The notes beneath the pieces were generated by a model. That model was given only the letters and a program-made list of their open reading frames with translations, made no database searches and was not told where the DNA came from. A stretch of DNA of 37,569 bases from Fervidifonticultor_A tertius (lineage in GTDB: Bacteria > Sysuimicrobiota > Sysuimicrobiia > Sysuimicrobiales > Humicultoraceae), in contig JAVKIY010000026.1 of the NCBI GenBank assembly GCA_031459235.1, positions 1-37,569 of the forward strand, read 5' to 3'. Shown in pieces: positions 8,299 to 18,487 of this stretch. Within the stretch, counting starts at the first letter, position 1, and each line of letters begins with the position of its first letter. The position numbers and the translations under genes are program-made.

Positions 8299-9828
8299 GT
8301 GGTCCTGCGCGTCGTCGTCTTCGGCAGCGGAGCGATTCTGATGGGGCTCGAGATCGTCGGGAGCCGGATCATCGCGCCGTTCTTCGGGAGCTCCGTGTTC
8401 GTGTGGGGCGCGCTCATCAGCATCTTCCTGGGTGCGCTCAGCCTGGGGTACTACCTGGGCGGGACGATGGCCGACCGGTGGCCGAGCGCCACCGTGCTCG
8501 CCGGGCTGCTCTCTCTGGCGGGGATCGCGATCCTGAGTCTCAACGTGATCGCCCGCCCGGTGCTGCTGGCCTTCGACGCGTGGGACCTGGGGCCGCGGCT
8601 GAGCCCGCTGCTCGCGTCGGTGGTGCTCTTCGCCGCCCCGAGCGTGCTGATGGGCACGACCTCGCCGTTCGCGATCAAGCTCGTGGCGCGCGACCTGGCC
8701 ACGGTCGGCGCCAGCGCGGGTGTCCTGTACGCGCTCTCCACCGCGGGCAGCATCGCGGGCACGATCGCGACGGCCTTCTTCTTGATCCCGTCGCTCGGCG
8801 TGCGCGCCATCCTCTATCTGCTGGGCGGCGGCCTGCTGGTGCTCGCCGGCCTGCTGGTCGCGGCCTACGGCCGCGCCGCCCGGCCGGCACTCGGCGTGGC
8901 GGTGCTGCTGCTCGCGCTGCTCGCCCCTCCGCCGGGCGAGGCGGGCCCGATCCGGCTCCCGACGCAGCGCGTGGTCTACGAGCGCGACAGCGCCTACCAC
9001 CAGATCAGCGTGCTCGAGGACGGCCTCAACCGCTACCTGCGTTTCAACCGCTCGTTCCAGGGCGGCATGGTGCTGCGCGACCCGTTCGAGAGCCCCTTCC
9101 TCTACACGTCCTACGCCCACCTGGCCCACGTCTTCCACCCGGGCATCCGGCGCGTGCTGATGATCGGCCTGGGGTCGGGGACCATCCCCAAGCGCTTCAC
9201 GCGCGACTACCCCGAGGTGACGGTGGACAGCGTCGAGCTCGACCCGGCGGTGGTCGAGGTGGCGAAGCGCTTCTTCGAGGTGCGGGAGGATGCGCGCCAC
9301 CGCGTGGCGGTCCAGGACGGCCGGGTGTTCGTGCGGCGGGCCGAGGCGCGCTACGACCTGGTAATCCTCGACGCCTACTTCGCGGAAGGGATTCCCTTCC
9401 ACCTGGCCACGAAAGAGTTCCTCGAGCAGGTCCGGGAGCGCCTGACCCCAGGCGGGGTGGTCGTCTCGAACATCATCGGCGCGCTCGACGGTCCGAACAG
9501 CCACCTCTACCGCGCGCTGCACCGGACCTACGGGGTGGTCTTCCCGGGCCTCTACCCCTTCCCTACGGCCTTCGGCCTGTCGCGCAACCCGACCGAGACG
9601 CGCACGATCATCCTGGTCGCGACCGCGCGGGCGGGCCTCAGCGCCGAGCAGATCGTCGCCGCGGCGCAGCGGCTCCGCGCCGACCGCCGGGTGACGCTGC
9701 CGCTCGACCGGTACGCGCGCGACTACTACGACCGCCCGGTGGCGACCGAGGGCGTGCCGCTGCTGACGGACAACTACGCGCCGGTGGACATCCTGCCGGT
9801 CTACGGTTGGGAGCCGGAGCGGCGCTAG
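8299..9828 (+). CDS. Membrane-fused spermidine synthase-like methyltransferase-fold protein
   Basis: A 509-residue protein with an N-terminal membrane half (about residues 1-210, six or seven hydrophobic helices, opening with FGSGAILMGLEIVGSRI) and a C-terminal spermidine-synthase-like Rossmann domain. The nucleotide-binding motif is VLMIGLGSGTIPKRF near residue 290, followed by the acidic VDSVELDP strand end and VILDAYFAEGIPFHL in the position of the aminopropyltransferase active site. Proteins of this fused type are annotated as spermidine synthases, but their substrate is usually unproven. No speD or speA lies nearby. I chose the GTG at 8299 because GAGGAGGG lies 7 bases upstream and the family sequence begins there; an ATG at 8263 has only a poorly spaced site. 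It is transcribed away from pyk and converges with the permease gene at 9862. Confidence 0.82.
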   Translation: MVLRVVVFGSGAILMGLEIVGSRIIAPFFGSSVFVWGALISIFLGALSLGYYLGGTMADRWPSATVLAGLLSLAGIAILSLNVIARPVLLAFDAWDLGPRLSPLLASVVLFAAPSVLMGTTSPFAIKLVARDLATVGASAGVLYALSTAGSIAGTIATAFFLIPSLGVRAILYLLGGGLLVLAGLLVAAYGRAARPALGVAVLLLALLAPPPGEAGPIRLPTQRVVYERDSAYHQISVLEDGLNRYLRFNRSFQGGMVLRDPFESPFLYTSYAHLAHVFHPGIRRVLMIGLGSGTIPKRFTRDYPEVTVDSVELDPAVVEVAKRFFEVREDARHRVAVQDGRVFVRRAEARYDLVILDAYFAEGIPFHLATKEFLEQVRERLTPGGVVVSNIIGALDGPNSHLYRALHRTYGVVFPGLYPFPTAFGLSRNPTETRTIILVATARAGLSAEQIVAAAQRLRADRRVTLPLDRYARDYYDRPVATEGVPLLTDNYAPVDILPVYGWEPERR

Positions 9829-9840
9829 GACCTGATCCGT

Positions 9841-9860
9841 CCTGCGCGCGGCGGCGCAGG
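9841..9860. terminator. Candidate bidirectional hairpin terminator between convergent genes
   Basis: CCTGCGC (9841-9847) pairs with GCGCAGG (9854-9860) around a six-base loop. It fills almost all of the 33-base gap between the convergent spermidine-synthase-like and permease genes. There is no T-run on either side, so this is a possible transcription barrier rather than a textbook intrinsic terminator. Confidence 0.4.
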
Positions 9861-9861
9861 C

Positions 9862-10737
9862 TCAGCCCTTCGCGTACGGCTGGCCGAGCGCCTCGGGCTT
9901 CGCCAACCCCCACCGCGTCCGGAACCAGGGTGTGGAGATGACCACCAGGATCGGGATCGTGATGGCGAACGGCAGCGTCCGCCACACGTACCGCGAGAGA
10001 ATGCCGGGAAGCACGAGCTCCGGGCTCAGCGAGAGCTGCCACATCAGGCCGAACAAGGACGCCCCCGCCAGCAAGATCCAGGGGTTCCACATCGAGAAAA
10101 ACACGAGCGCGAGGCTCACGAATCCCCAGCCCATGATGAAGTTGTAGTTCCACACCGGGTTATACGACAGCGTGTACGCCGCGCCCGCCAGCGCCGCCAG
10201 CACGCCGCCGGCCACCACGCAGAGATAGCGGATCGCGGCGACCGGAATGCCCGCGGCCTCGGCGGCCGCCGGGTTCTCCCCGACCGAGCGGATCGCCAGC
10301 CCCGGGCCGGTTCGGTACAGCAGGAACCACGCGGCGGCGACCAGCAGTACGCCGAGCACGAAGAACGGCGGGAGGCCGGCTGGGCTCTCAATGCGACCCA
10401 GCCCGAGCGGCCCCGCGTAGGGGCTGCCGAGGAACGTCGTGAGGCCGAAGCTCAGGATCCACAGGCCCATGCCGCTGACGACCTGGTCGCCGCGCAGCGT
10501 GATCGAGAAGAATCCGTGGGCACACCCCAGCAGCGCGCCGACGGCGAGCGCGGCGGCGAACCCCAGCGGGAAGTTCCCCGTGGCCTGCGTGGCGATGAAG
10601 GCGACGGTGCCGCCGAACAGCATCAGCCCCTCGAGCCCGACGTTGAGGACGCCCGAGCGCTGACCGACCAGCTCGCCCAGGGCCGCGAGCAGGAGGATCG
10701 CCGAGACCTCGAGGCTGCGGACGGCCAGCTCCCACAT
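9862..10737 (-). CDS. ABC transporter permease, BPD_transp_2 family (NupQ/YufQ-type)
   Basis: A 291-residue integral membrane protein with about eight to ten hydrophobic helices. The N-terminus carries the family mark GELVGQRSGVLNVGLEGLML, typical of the second permease of Bmp/nucleoside ABC importers. The conserved cytoplasmic coupling segment is visible as GLAIRSVGENPAAAEAAGI near residue 150. It is the last gene of a four-gene minus-strand unit (binding protein, ATPase, permease, permease) and starts 4 bases after the stop of the first permease. The partner permease has a related fold with a different N-terminus, as expected for a heterodimeric channel. Nucleoside or purine uptake is the usual role of this family and is inferred here. 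Confidence 0.9.
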   Translation of the reverse strand: MWELAVRSLEVSAILLLAALGELVGQRSGVLNVGLEGLMLFGGTVAFIATQATGNFPLGFAAALAVGALLGCAHGFFSITLRGDQVVSGMGLWILSFGLTTFLGSPYAGPLGLGRIESPAGLPPFFVLGVLLVAAAWFLLYRTGPGLAIRSVGENPAAAEAAGIPVAAIRYLCVVAGGVLAALAGAAYTLSYNPVWNYNFIMGWGFVSLALVFFSMWNPWILLAGASLFGLMWQLSLSPELVLPGILSRYVWRTLPFAITIPILVVISTPWFRTRWGLAKPEALGQPYAKG

Positions 10738-10741
10738 CGAC

Positions 10742-11881
10742 CTACGCGCCGGGAAGCCCGCCCACCACGGCCTCGGGGGCCGCAGCTGCGCGCCGTCGCC
10801 AGACCACGCGGAACGCCTGGAGCACGTGCGACCCGATGAACGTCATCATGAGCAGGCCCAGCAGCGCGTAGTCCACGCCGAAGGGCAGGCGCAGGGCGCC
10901 CTGCGCGAAGCGGGCACCCAGCGAGAGGCCGCCAAAGAGGAACGCGATCGGGACCGCGCCGAGCGCCGACCCGCGGGCGATCAGCGCGGAGATCATGCCG
11001 TAGAAGCCAAGGTCGCCGTAGTAGCCGTAGTTCCCCGGAATCTTGTAGACGCCGGGGATCGCCGCGAAGTTGTGGTAGCCGGCCAGCCCCGCGAACGCGC
11101 CACCGAGCAGGAAGACGAGCAGCGAGGTCGCCGCGGGGTTAACGCCGCCGTAGCGGGCCGCGGCCGGGCTCTCGCCGAATGCGCGGATGCGGTAGCCGAG
11201 CGCGGCGCGGGCGAAGAGCAGGTCGAGGAGCGCCGCCGCGCCGAGGGCCGCCGCCGCGGTGAACGGCACGCCCCACCACAGCGGGGCGCGGAGCGGTGCC
11301 GGCAGCGTGAAGCTCTCGCCCTCGGCCGTCGCGCCCATGAACGGCCCACCTTCCTTCACCATGTACGCCACAACCCAGAAGAGGATCGAGTTCAGCATCA
11401 TCGTGACCAGGATCTCGTTCACCTGGAAGCGCGCGCGCAGGACCCCGGCGATCCCGCCCGCCGCCGCACCCGCGGCGGCCGCCGCGGCGATCATGAGCGC
11501 GATCACAACCGCGGGCGCCGGGGCGCCCGGCGGCTCGCGCCACAGCAGGAGCGGCACCGCGAACGCGGCCAGCCCGCCCGCGTACACCTGCCCGGGCAGG
11601 CCGATGTTCCACAGCCCGGCCCGCAGCGGCACCAGAAAGGCGTAGGTGCAGAACAGCAGGTAGATGGAGCGGTGCACAGTGGCTGCCAGGCCGTGAGGGT
11701 TGAGGAACGCGTACGAGAAGATGGCGCGGTACGCCGCGGCGGGCGACGCGTCCGCGGACAGGAAGAGCACGCTCGCGAGCGCGAGCGCGGCCACGATGGC
11801 TGCGACCGCGGTGAGCACCGTGTAGCCCGCGGGCGGCGCCTGGCGCGGCTCGAGGGTGAGCTCGTGACGGCCGAGCCTCAC
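10742..11881 (-). CDS. ABC transporter permease, BPD_transp_2 family (NupP/YufP-type)
   Basis: A 379-residue membrane protein, the longer of the two permeases in this importer. An N-terminal helix (about residues 20-45) and a periplasmic segment precede the core helices. The core marks are RAGLWNIGLPGQVYAG, FQVNEILVTMMLNSI, and the coupling segment GYRIRAFGESPAAARYGGV. I chose the GTG at 11881 because it overlaps the ATPase stop codon as GTGA, the classic four-base coupling arrangement; a GTG at 11896 would add only five residues. The second permease follows after 4 bases. It should form the membrane channel with that permease, powered by the neighbouring double-domain ATPase. Confidence 0.9.
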   Translation of the reverse strand: MRLGRHELTLEPRQAPPAGYTVLTAVAAIVAALALASVLFLSADASPAAAYRAIFSYAFLNPHGLAATVHRSIYLLFCTYAFLVPLRAGLWNIGLPGQVYAGGLAAFAVPLLLWREPPGAPAPAVVIALMIAAAAAAGAAAGGIAGVLRARFQVNEILVTMMLNSILFWVVAYMVKEGGPFMGATAEGESFTLPAPLRAPLWWGVPFTAAAALGAAALLDLLFARAALGYRIRAFGESPAAARYGGVNPAATSLLVFLLGGAFAGLAGYHNFAAIPGVYKIPGNYGYYGDLGFYGMISALIARGSALGAVPIAFLFGGLSLGARFAQGALRLPFGVDYALLGLLMMTFIGSHVLQAFRVVWRRRAAAAPEAVVGGLPGA

Positions 11882-13404
11882 CGGGCCGCAGCCCACTCGC
11901 GCCGCCGCCCGGCCATCATGGCGCCGACGGTCTCCGGGTCGGCCTGCTCCCGGCCGAGCCAGGCGACGAACCGGCCCTCGTAGATGGGCGCCACCCAGTC
12001 GCCCAGCGCGACGATCTCGTCCAGGTCCTCGGAGATGAGCACGACCGCGGCGCCGCCGGCGGCCGCCTCGCGTAGTTGCGCGCGGACGAACGCGGTCGCC
12101 TCCACGTCGAGGCCCTGCGTGGGGAGGTGCGCGATGAGCACCCGCGGCGCACGAGAGAGCACGCGCCCCAGGATCATCTTCTGAAGGTTGCCGCCCGAGA
12201 GTTGGCGCGCGCGGGCGTACGGGTGCGGGACCTTCACGTCGAAGCCGTCGATGATGCGCCGGGTAAGCCGGGCGAGGCCGGCGTCGTCGAGCAGACCGCG
12301 CCGGACGTACGCCGGGTCGAAGTGGTAGGTGAGCGCGGTGTTGTCCACCAGCGAAAAGGCACCGATGGACGCCACCTCGGTTCGCTCCGCCGGGATGTAG
12401 CCGACGCCCAGCGCCCAGCGCGCCACCGGCGGGAGACGGGTGATGTCACGGCCGTCCAGGCGGACGCGCCCGGCCGTCGCAGGACGCAGGCCGGCCAGCA
12501 CCTGGGCCAGCTCCTCCTGGCCGTTGCCCGCCACGCCGGCAATCCCGAGGATCTCCCCCTCGCGCAGCGCGAACGAGACCCCCCGCAGGGCCGCGACGCC
12601 ACGGTCGCCGAGACAGGCCAGGTCCTCGACCTCAAGCACCCGACGGCCGGGCGCACCGGACGGGCCAGCCGGGCCCGGCGCGACGTCGCGGCCCACCATG
12701 TAGCGGACGAGGAGGTCCTCGGTCGCCTCGGCCGTCCGCAGGCGCCCCACGACGCGCCCCGCGCGCAGCACGGTGACCCGGTCGCAGGCGCTCATCACCG
12801 TGGGCAGCTTGTGGGTCACGAGCAGCGCCGTGACCCCCTCGCCGCGGACCATCGCCTGCAATCCAGCGAGCAGCGCCGCGGCTTCAGGCGGCGTGAGCAC
12901 GGAGGTCGGCTCGTCCAGGATCAGCACGCGCGCGCCCCGGTAGAGTGCCTTGAGGATCTCCACCCACTGCCGCTCGCCCTCGGAGAGCTGCCAGACCCGC
13001 GCGCCCAGGTCGAGGCCGACACCGTACCGGCGGCACAGCGCGGCCACCTCGACCCGCGCGTCGCGCAGGCTGAGCACCCCACGCACCCGGGGATGGCCGA
13101 GCACGATGTTCTCCAGGACGGTGTGGGCGGCCACCAGCCGCCGCGTCTGGTGGACCATGCCGATCCCGTGCGTCAGCGCGTCGTGGGGGGACCGGAACTC
13201 CACGCGGCGGCCGTGGAGGAAGAGCGCGCCCTCGTCCGGCTGCACCAGGCCGAACAGCACGTTCATCAGTGTGGTCTTGCCGGCGCCGTTTTGTCCCAGC
13301 ACGGCGTGGATCTCCCCGCCGGGGACCTCGAGATCCACCCGATCGAGGGCCAGGACGCCCGGAAAGCGCTTCGTGATGCCCCGGGCCGCGAGGACGACTT
13401 CCAC
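11878..13404 (-). CDS. ABC transporter ATP-binding protein with two ATPase domains (NupO/YufO-type)
   Basis: A 508-residue protein with two fused ABC ATPase domains, the layout used by Bmp/nucleoside and sugar importers. Domain 1 has a Walker A of GQNGAGKTT (residues 37-45), a signature of LSEGERQ and a Walker B of VLILDEPTS. Domain 2 has a degenerate Walker A (GVAGNGQEE), a signature of LSGGNLQK and a degenerate Walker B region (VLIAHLPTQGLD) lacking the catalytic acidic pair. This asymmetry, with one competent and one degenerate site, is normal for the family. It sits between the binding protein and the permeases, overlapping the first permease by four bases. Transport of nucleosides or related compounds is the likely role, inferred from the family. 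Confidence 0.93.
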   Translation of the reverse strand: MEVVLAARGITKRFPGVLALDRVDLEVPGGEIHAVLGQNGAGKTTLMNVLFGLVQPDEGALFLHGRRVEFRSPHDALTHGIGMVHQTRRLVAAHTVLENIVLGHPRVRGVLSLRDARVEVAALCRRYGVGLDLGARVWQLSEGERQWVEILKALYRGARVLILDEPTSVLTPPEAAALLAGLQAMVRGEGVTALLVTHKLPTVMSACDRVTVLRAGRVVGRLRTAEATEDLLVRYMVGRDVAPGPAGPSGAPGRRVLEVEDLACLGDRGVAALRGVSFALREGEILGIAGVAGNGQEELAQVLAGLRPATAGRVRLDGRDITRLPPVARWALGVGYIPAERTEVASIGAFSLVDNTALTYHFDPAYVRRGLLDDAGLARLTRRIIDGFDVKVPHPYARARQLSGGNLQKMILGRVLSRAPRVLIAHLPTQGLDVEATAFVRAQLREAAAGGAAVVLISEDLDEIVALGDWVAPIYEGRFVAWLGREQADPETVGAMMAGRRREWAAAR

Positions 13405-13455
13405 GGGCGCTAGGTCACGGCCGGGCCGCGCCGCGGGCCGCCGCCCGCGTCCGCC

Positions 13456-14712
13456 TCACCTGAGAATGGTCATCCCGTCCAGGTCGAAGTTGAACTTGCC
13501 GAGCAGCCACTCGTCGGACGGCATCTCCCCTGCCTTCTTGACCACGGTGCCCTTGGCGGGGATCGGCGTGTCCTTGAGGGCCAGCCCTGTGCCGTTGCTG
13601 ACGAACGCATGCGCCTGGAACGGATCCCACTGCCCCTTCATCATCTGGTCGCGGCGCTGGGCCACCAGCCGGAGGATGGAAGCGGCGATGAGCGGCCGCG
13701 CCTTCGGGCTGATCGCGTCCACGCCCACCCGCTTGTTGTTCATGATGTCCACCGTGGGCTCGACCGTGCCGTCGGCGAGCGTCATGGTGTCGCGCATGCC
13801 GAGGTAGAGCAGCGTGCGCGGGCTCTGGTTGCCCGCCAGCCAGTCGCGCACCATGCGGTCGTAGAGCACCTCCCAGCGCGTGTCGAAGGAGACCGCGACC
13901 GTGTCGGTGCTCGACCAGCCGTAGAACCCCACGACGTCCATGTCCTTGCCGACGAACCAAATCTTCCGCTCCTGGGCCACGTCCAGGGGCGAGCCGGAGT
14001 CGGTCTGTTGGGTGATCACGTCCACGCGGTACTGGCGCACCAGCGTCGTGGCGACCTCGCGCTCTTCCGTGGGCTTGTACCAGTCGCCGACGTACTTGAC
14101 GTAGACGTTCACGCGCCGCCCGAGTGTCCGGGCTCCCTCCTGCACCCCCAGGTAGAAGGCCGCGGTCCGGCGGAGCACCTGCACGTTGGGGAAGGCAGAC
14201 ACGATGCCGACGTTGCCGGTCCGCGTGAGCGCCGCCGCGATGAGTCCCTCCAGGTAGAGCGCCTGGTACTGCCGGGGGAAGAACCGGATGAAGTTGCGCT
14301 TGGTGGTCACGTCGCTGGCGACCACCGATCCGAAGTAGACGTTCGGGTACCGGTCCGCCAGGTCCTTGAGCGGCAGGCCCATGAACTCGGCGTTGCCGAC
14401 CACGATGGTGGCGCCCTGGCGGATGAGCTCCTCGGCGTAGGGCACGGTCAGGTCCGGGCCGACCTCCTCGCGGTAGACGTACCGCACGTTGGGGTACTTC
14501 TGCGCGATGCGCTGACCGGCGCGGTGGTGCGCGCCGGACCAGGTCGTTCCTTTGATGACGCTGAAGTGCAAGATCGCGAGCACCGCCGGCCGGGGCGCCG
14601 CCGCGGCCGGCGCGCCGCCGCCCGGCAGGCTCCCCAGGAGCACCGCGAGCGCGAGCGCTAGGATCACGACTCGGACTGTAACCCTCACGCGCCACCGACC
14701 TGCCCGGTCCAT
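13456..14712 (-). CDS. BMP family ABC transporter substrate-binding protein
   Basis: A 418-residue exported binding protein of the Bmp/PnrA family, whose known members bind purine nucleosides or related ligands. Residues 1-39 form a long signal peptide (basic start, VVILALALAVLLG core, AAAA cleavage region). There is no lipobox cysteine, so it should be a free periplasmic or exported protein rather than a lipoprotein. Family segments include TWSGAHHRAGQRIAQ, GATIVVGNAEFMGL, YFGSVVASDV, and NVGIVSAFPNVQVLRR. I chose the ATG at 14710-14712 because AGAGGAGG is five bases upstream; the open frame runs 19 codons further. It is the first gene of the importer unit, 51 bases before the ATPase. The exact ligand cannot be read from the sequence. 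Confidence 0.9.
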   Translation of the reverse strand: MDRAGRWRVRVTVRVVILALALAVLLGSLPGGGAPAAAAPRPAVLAILHFSVIKGTTWSGAHHRAGQRIAQKYPNVRYVYREEVGPDLTVPYAEELIRQGATIVVGNAEFMGLPLKDLADRYPNVYFGSVVASDVTTKRNFIRFFPRQYQALYLEGLIAAALTRTGNVGIVSAFPNVQVLRRTAAFYLGVQEGARTLGRRVNVYVKYVGDWYKPTEEREVATTLVRQYRVDVITQQTDSGSPLDVAQERKIWFVGKDMDVVGFYGWSSTDTVAVSFDTRWEVLYDRMVRDWLAGNQSPRTLLYLGMRDTMTLADGTVEPTVDIMNNKRVGVDAISPKARPLIAASILRLVAQRRDQMMKGQWDPFQAHAFVSNGTGLALKDTPIPAKGTVVKKAGEMPSDEWLLGKFNFDLDGMTILR

Positions 14713-14887
14713 GTCGGCCTCCTCTCCGCGTCCGCCGGCCGCGTGCGGTCCTCGCGCCGCCGGCGCCATCCTGCTGGTTGTAGTTCGACGTGCGTGCCGA
14801 TGGATGCCCGTTCGCGGGCGCGCGGGGCTTTCCCTCTCAGCCTCCCGCGCGGGCCATGGCGGCGCGGACCGCGGAGCCGAGAGCGGA

Positions 14888-17176
<2,289 letters not shown>

Positions 17177-17294
17177 GGGACCTCACTCCCCTCGCGACAT
17201 GGTCAGCACTTCCACGCTAGCAACGAGCCCGCGGGCCGCGCATCGGGCGCCGACCTGAGGGCGACAGGCAAGAGAGTTCTCGCGCGAGCGCGGG

Positions 17295-17323
17295 TTGCCT
17301 CTTCTGGCGCGGCGGGCTACCCT
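17295..17323 (+). promoter_or_regulatory. Weak candidate sigma-70 promoter for the nitroreductase gene
   Basis: TTGCCT (17295-17300) and TACCCT (17318-17323) are separated by exactly 17 bases, 43 bases before the chosen start. Each hexamer is only a partial match to consensus (four and three of six), so this is a candidate based mainly on spacing and position in the divergent maeB/nitroreductase gap. Confidence 0.25.
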
Positions 17324-17366
17324 GAGAGCACGGCCGCGCTGCCGGCGCGGTCACCGGGGGTGCGCG

Positions 17367-17909
17367 GTGGACGCCTATCTAGCGATCGTGAGCAAGCGCG
17401 AGGTCCGGCGGTACCGGGCGGAGCCCTTGCCCGAGGACGTCCTCACCCGCATCCTCGAGGCGGGCCGCGCGACCGGGAGCAGCCGCAACCGGCAGCCCTG
17501 GCGGTTCATCCTCGTCACGGAGCGCGCCCGACTGAACGCGCTGAGCACCTGCGTGAGCCGGCCGTCGAACCTGCTCGCAAGCGCCGCGGCGATCGTCATC
17601 GCGCTCACCTCGCCAGAGGCCGCGTTCGACGGCGGGCGCGCGGCACAGAACATGATGCTGGCGGCGTGGGCGCTGGGCGTGGGCAGTTGCCCCAACACGC
17701 CCACCGACGCCACGGACGTCCGCCGGCTGCTCGCATTGCCGGACGACGTCACCGTCGCCACGATCCTCTCGATGGGCCGTCCGGCGCCCGGGGAGCGGCG
17801 CCCGCCGCGGGCGGCCCGCCCGGAGGCCGTGCTCGCCAGGATCGACCGGCGGCCGCTGGCCGAGGTAGCGTTTCGCGAGACCTACGGGGACGGCGCGGCC
17901 CGGGCCTAG
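17367..17909 (+). CDS. Nitroreductase family protein (FMN-dependent oxidoreductase)
   Basis: A 180-residue protein of the nitroreductase fold, normally an FMN-binding homodimer using NAD(P)H. The N-terminal FMN-phosphate segment is clear: SKREVRRYRAEPLPEDVL, then RATGSSRNRQPWRFILV. Later blocks are GRAAQNMMLAAWALGVGSC and a C-terminal segment at ILSMGRPAPGERRPPR. The substrate cannot be assigned; the family covers nitro compounds, flavins, enones and dehalogenation. I chose the GTG at 17367 because the family sequence begins there and a G-run lies about six bases upstream; the open frame runs 24 low-quality codons further. Its stop overlaps the stop of the convergent LOG gene within one CTAG palindrome. 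Confidence 0.85.
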   Translation: MDAYLAIVSKREVRRYRAEPLPEDVLTRILEAGRATGSSRNRQPWRFILVTERARLNALSTCVSRPSNLLASAAAIVIALTSPEAAFDGGRAAQNMMLAAWALGVGSCPNTPTDATDVRRLLALPDDVTVATILSMGRPAPGERRPPRAARPEAVLARIDRRPLAEVAFRETYGDGAARA

Positions 17910-18487
17910 ACCTCCTCGCGCCGCACCCACCGGGGCACGGGCGCCGGCCGGTGCGCGCTCATGCGGTCGAGCAACAACGCGGGCGCGTCGTCGACGAGCA
18001 GGAACGCGCGGTCCTCGGCCCGGATGAACCCGTCCGCCACCCCGCGGTCGAGCATGGCCAGCAGCGCGTCAAAGTAGCCGTCCACGTTGAGCACCCCGCA
18101 GGGCTTCCGGTGCAGCCCGAGCTGCGCCCAGGACAGCACCTCGCTCAGCTCGTCGAGCGTGCCCACCCCACCCGGCAACGCCACGAACCCGTCGGCGAGA
18201 TCCACCATCAGCGCCTTGCGCTCGTGCATCGTATCCACCACGTGGAGGGCGGTGAGCCCCTCGTGGGCGACCTCCTTCGCGACGAGCGCGCGAGGGATGA
18301 CCCCGACCGCTTCGCCGCCGGCGGCGAGCACCGCGTCGGCCACGACGCCCATCAACCCCACGCGGCCTCCGCCGAAGACCAGCCCGGCGCCGCGGCTGAC
18401 GAGCAGGTACCCAAGAGTTCGCGCCGCCTCGGCGTAGACCGGCCGCAGGCCCGGGCTCGCGCCGCAGAAGACACAGACGCGCTTCAC
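17906..18487 (-). CDS. LOG family protein (TIGR00730; nucleoside 5'-monophosphate phosphoribohydrolase-like)
   Basis: A 193-residue Rossmann-fold protein of the LOG (Lonely Guy)/TIGR00730 family, members of which cleave nucleoside 5'-monophosphates to base and ribose 5-phosphate. In plants, and in some bacteria, this releases active cytokinins. Both signatures are intact: GGGRVGLMG (residues 39-47) and PGGVGTLDE (105-113), with the conserved MHERK segment at 87-91. It starts with GTG overlapping the stop of the FAH-family gene as GTGA, and that gene in turn overlaps hutU. The three are thus likely one transcript read from hutU. Whether the enzyme works on AMP or a modified nucleotide cannot be told. 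The reason for its linkage to histidine degradation is unknown. Confidence 0.9.
   Translation of the reverse strand: MKRVCVFCGASPGLRPVYAEAARTLGYLLVSRGAGLVFGGGRVGLMGVVADAVLAAGGEAVGVIPRALVAKEVAHEGLTALHVVDTMHERKALMVDLADGFVALPGGVGTLDELSEVLSWAQLGLHRKPCGVLNVDGYFDALLAMLDRGVADGFIRAEDRAFLLVDDAPALLLDRMSAHRPAPVPRWVRREEV

Noticed and set aside
6699..9941. A 1080-codon plus-strand open frame
   Set aside because: It is antisense to pyruvate kinase and then out of frame across the spermidine-synthase-like gene; both of those are well supported.
14820..14850. A 7-bp inverted repeat (GCGCGGG/CCCGCGC) in the maeB-bmp gap
   Set aside because: The loop is 17 bases and no T-run follows, and such GC-only repeats are expected by chance here. 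I see nothing else firm in this 175-base gap.
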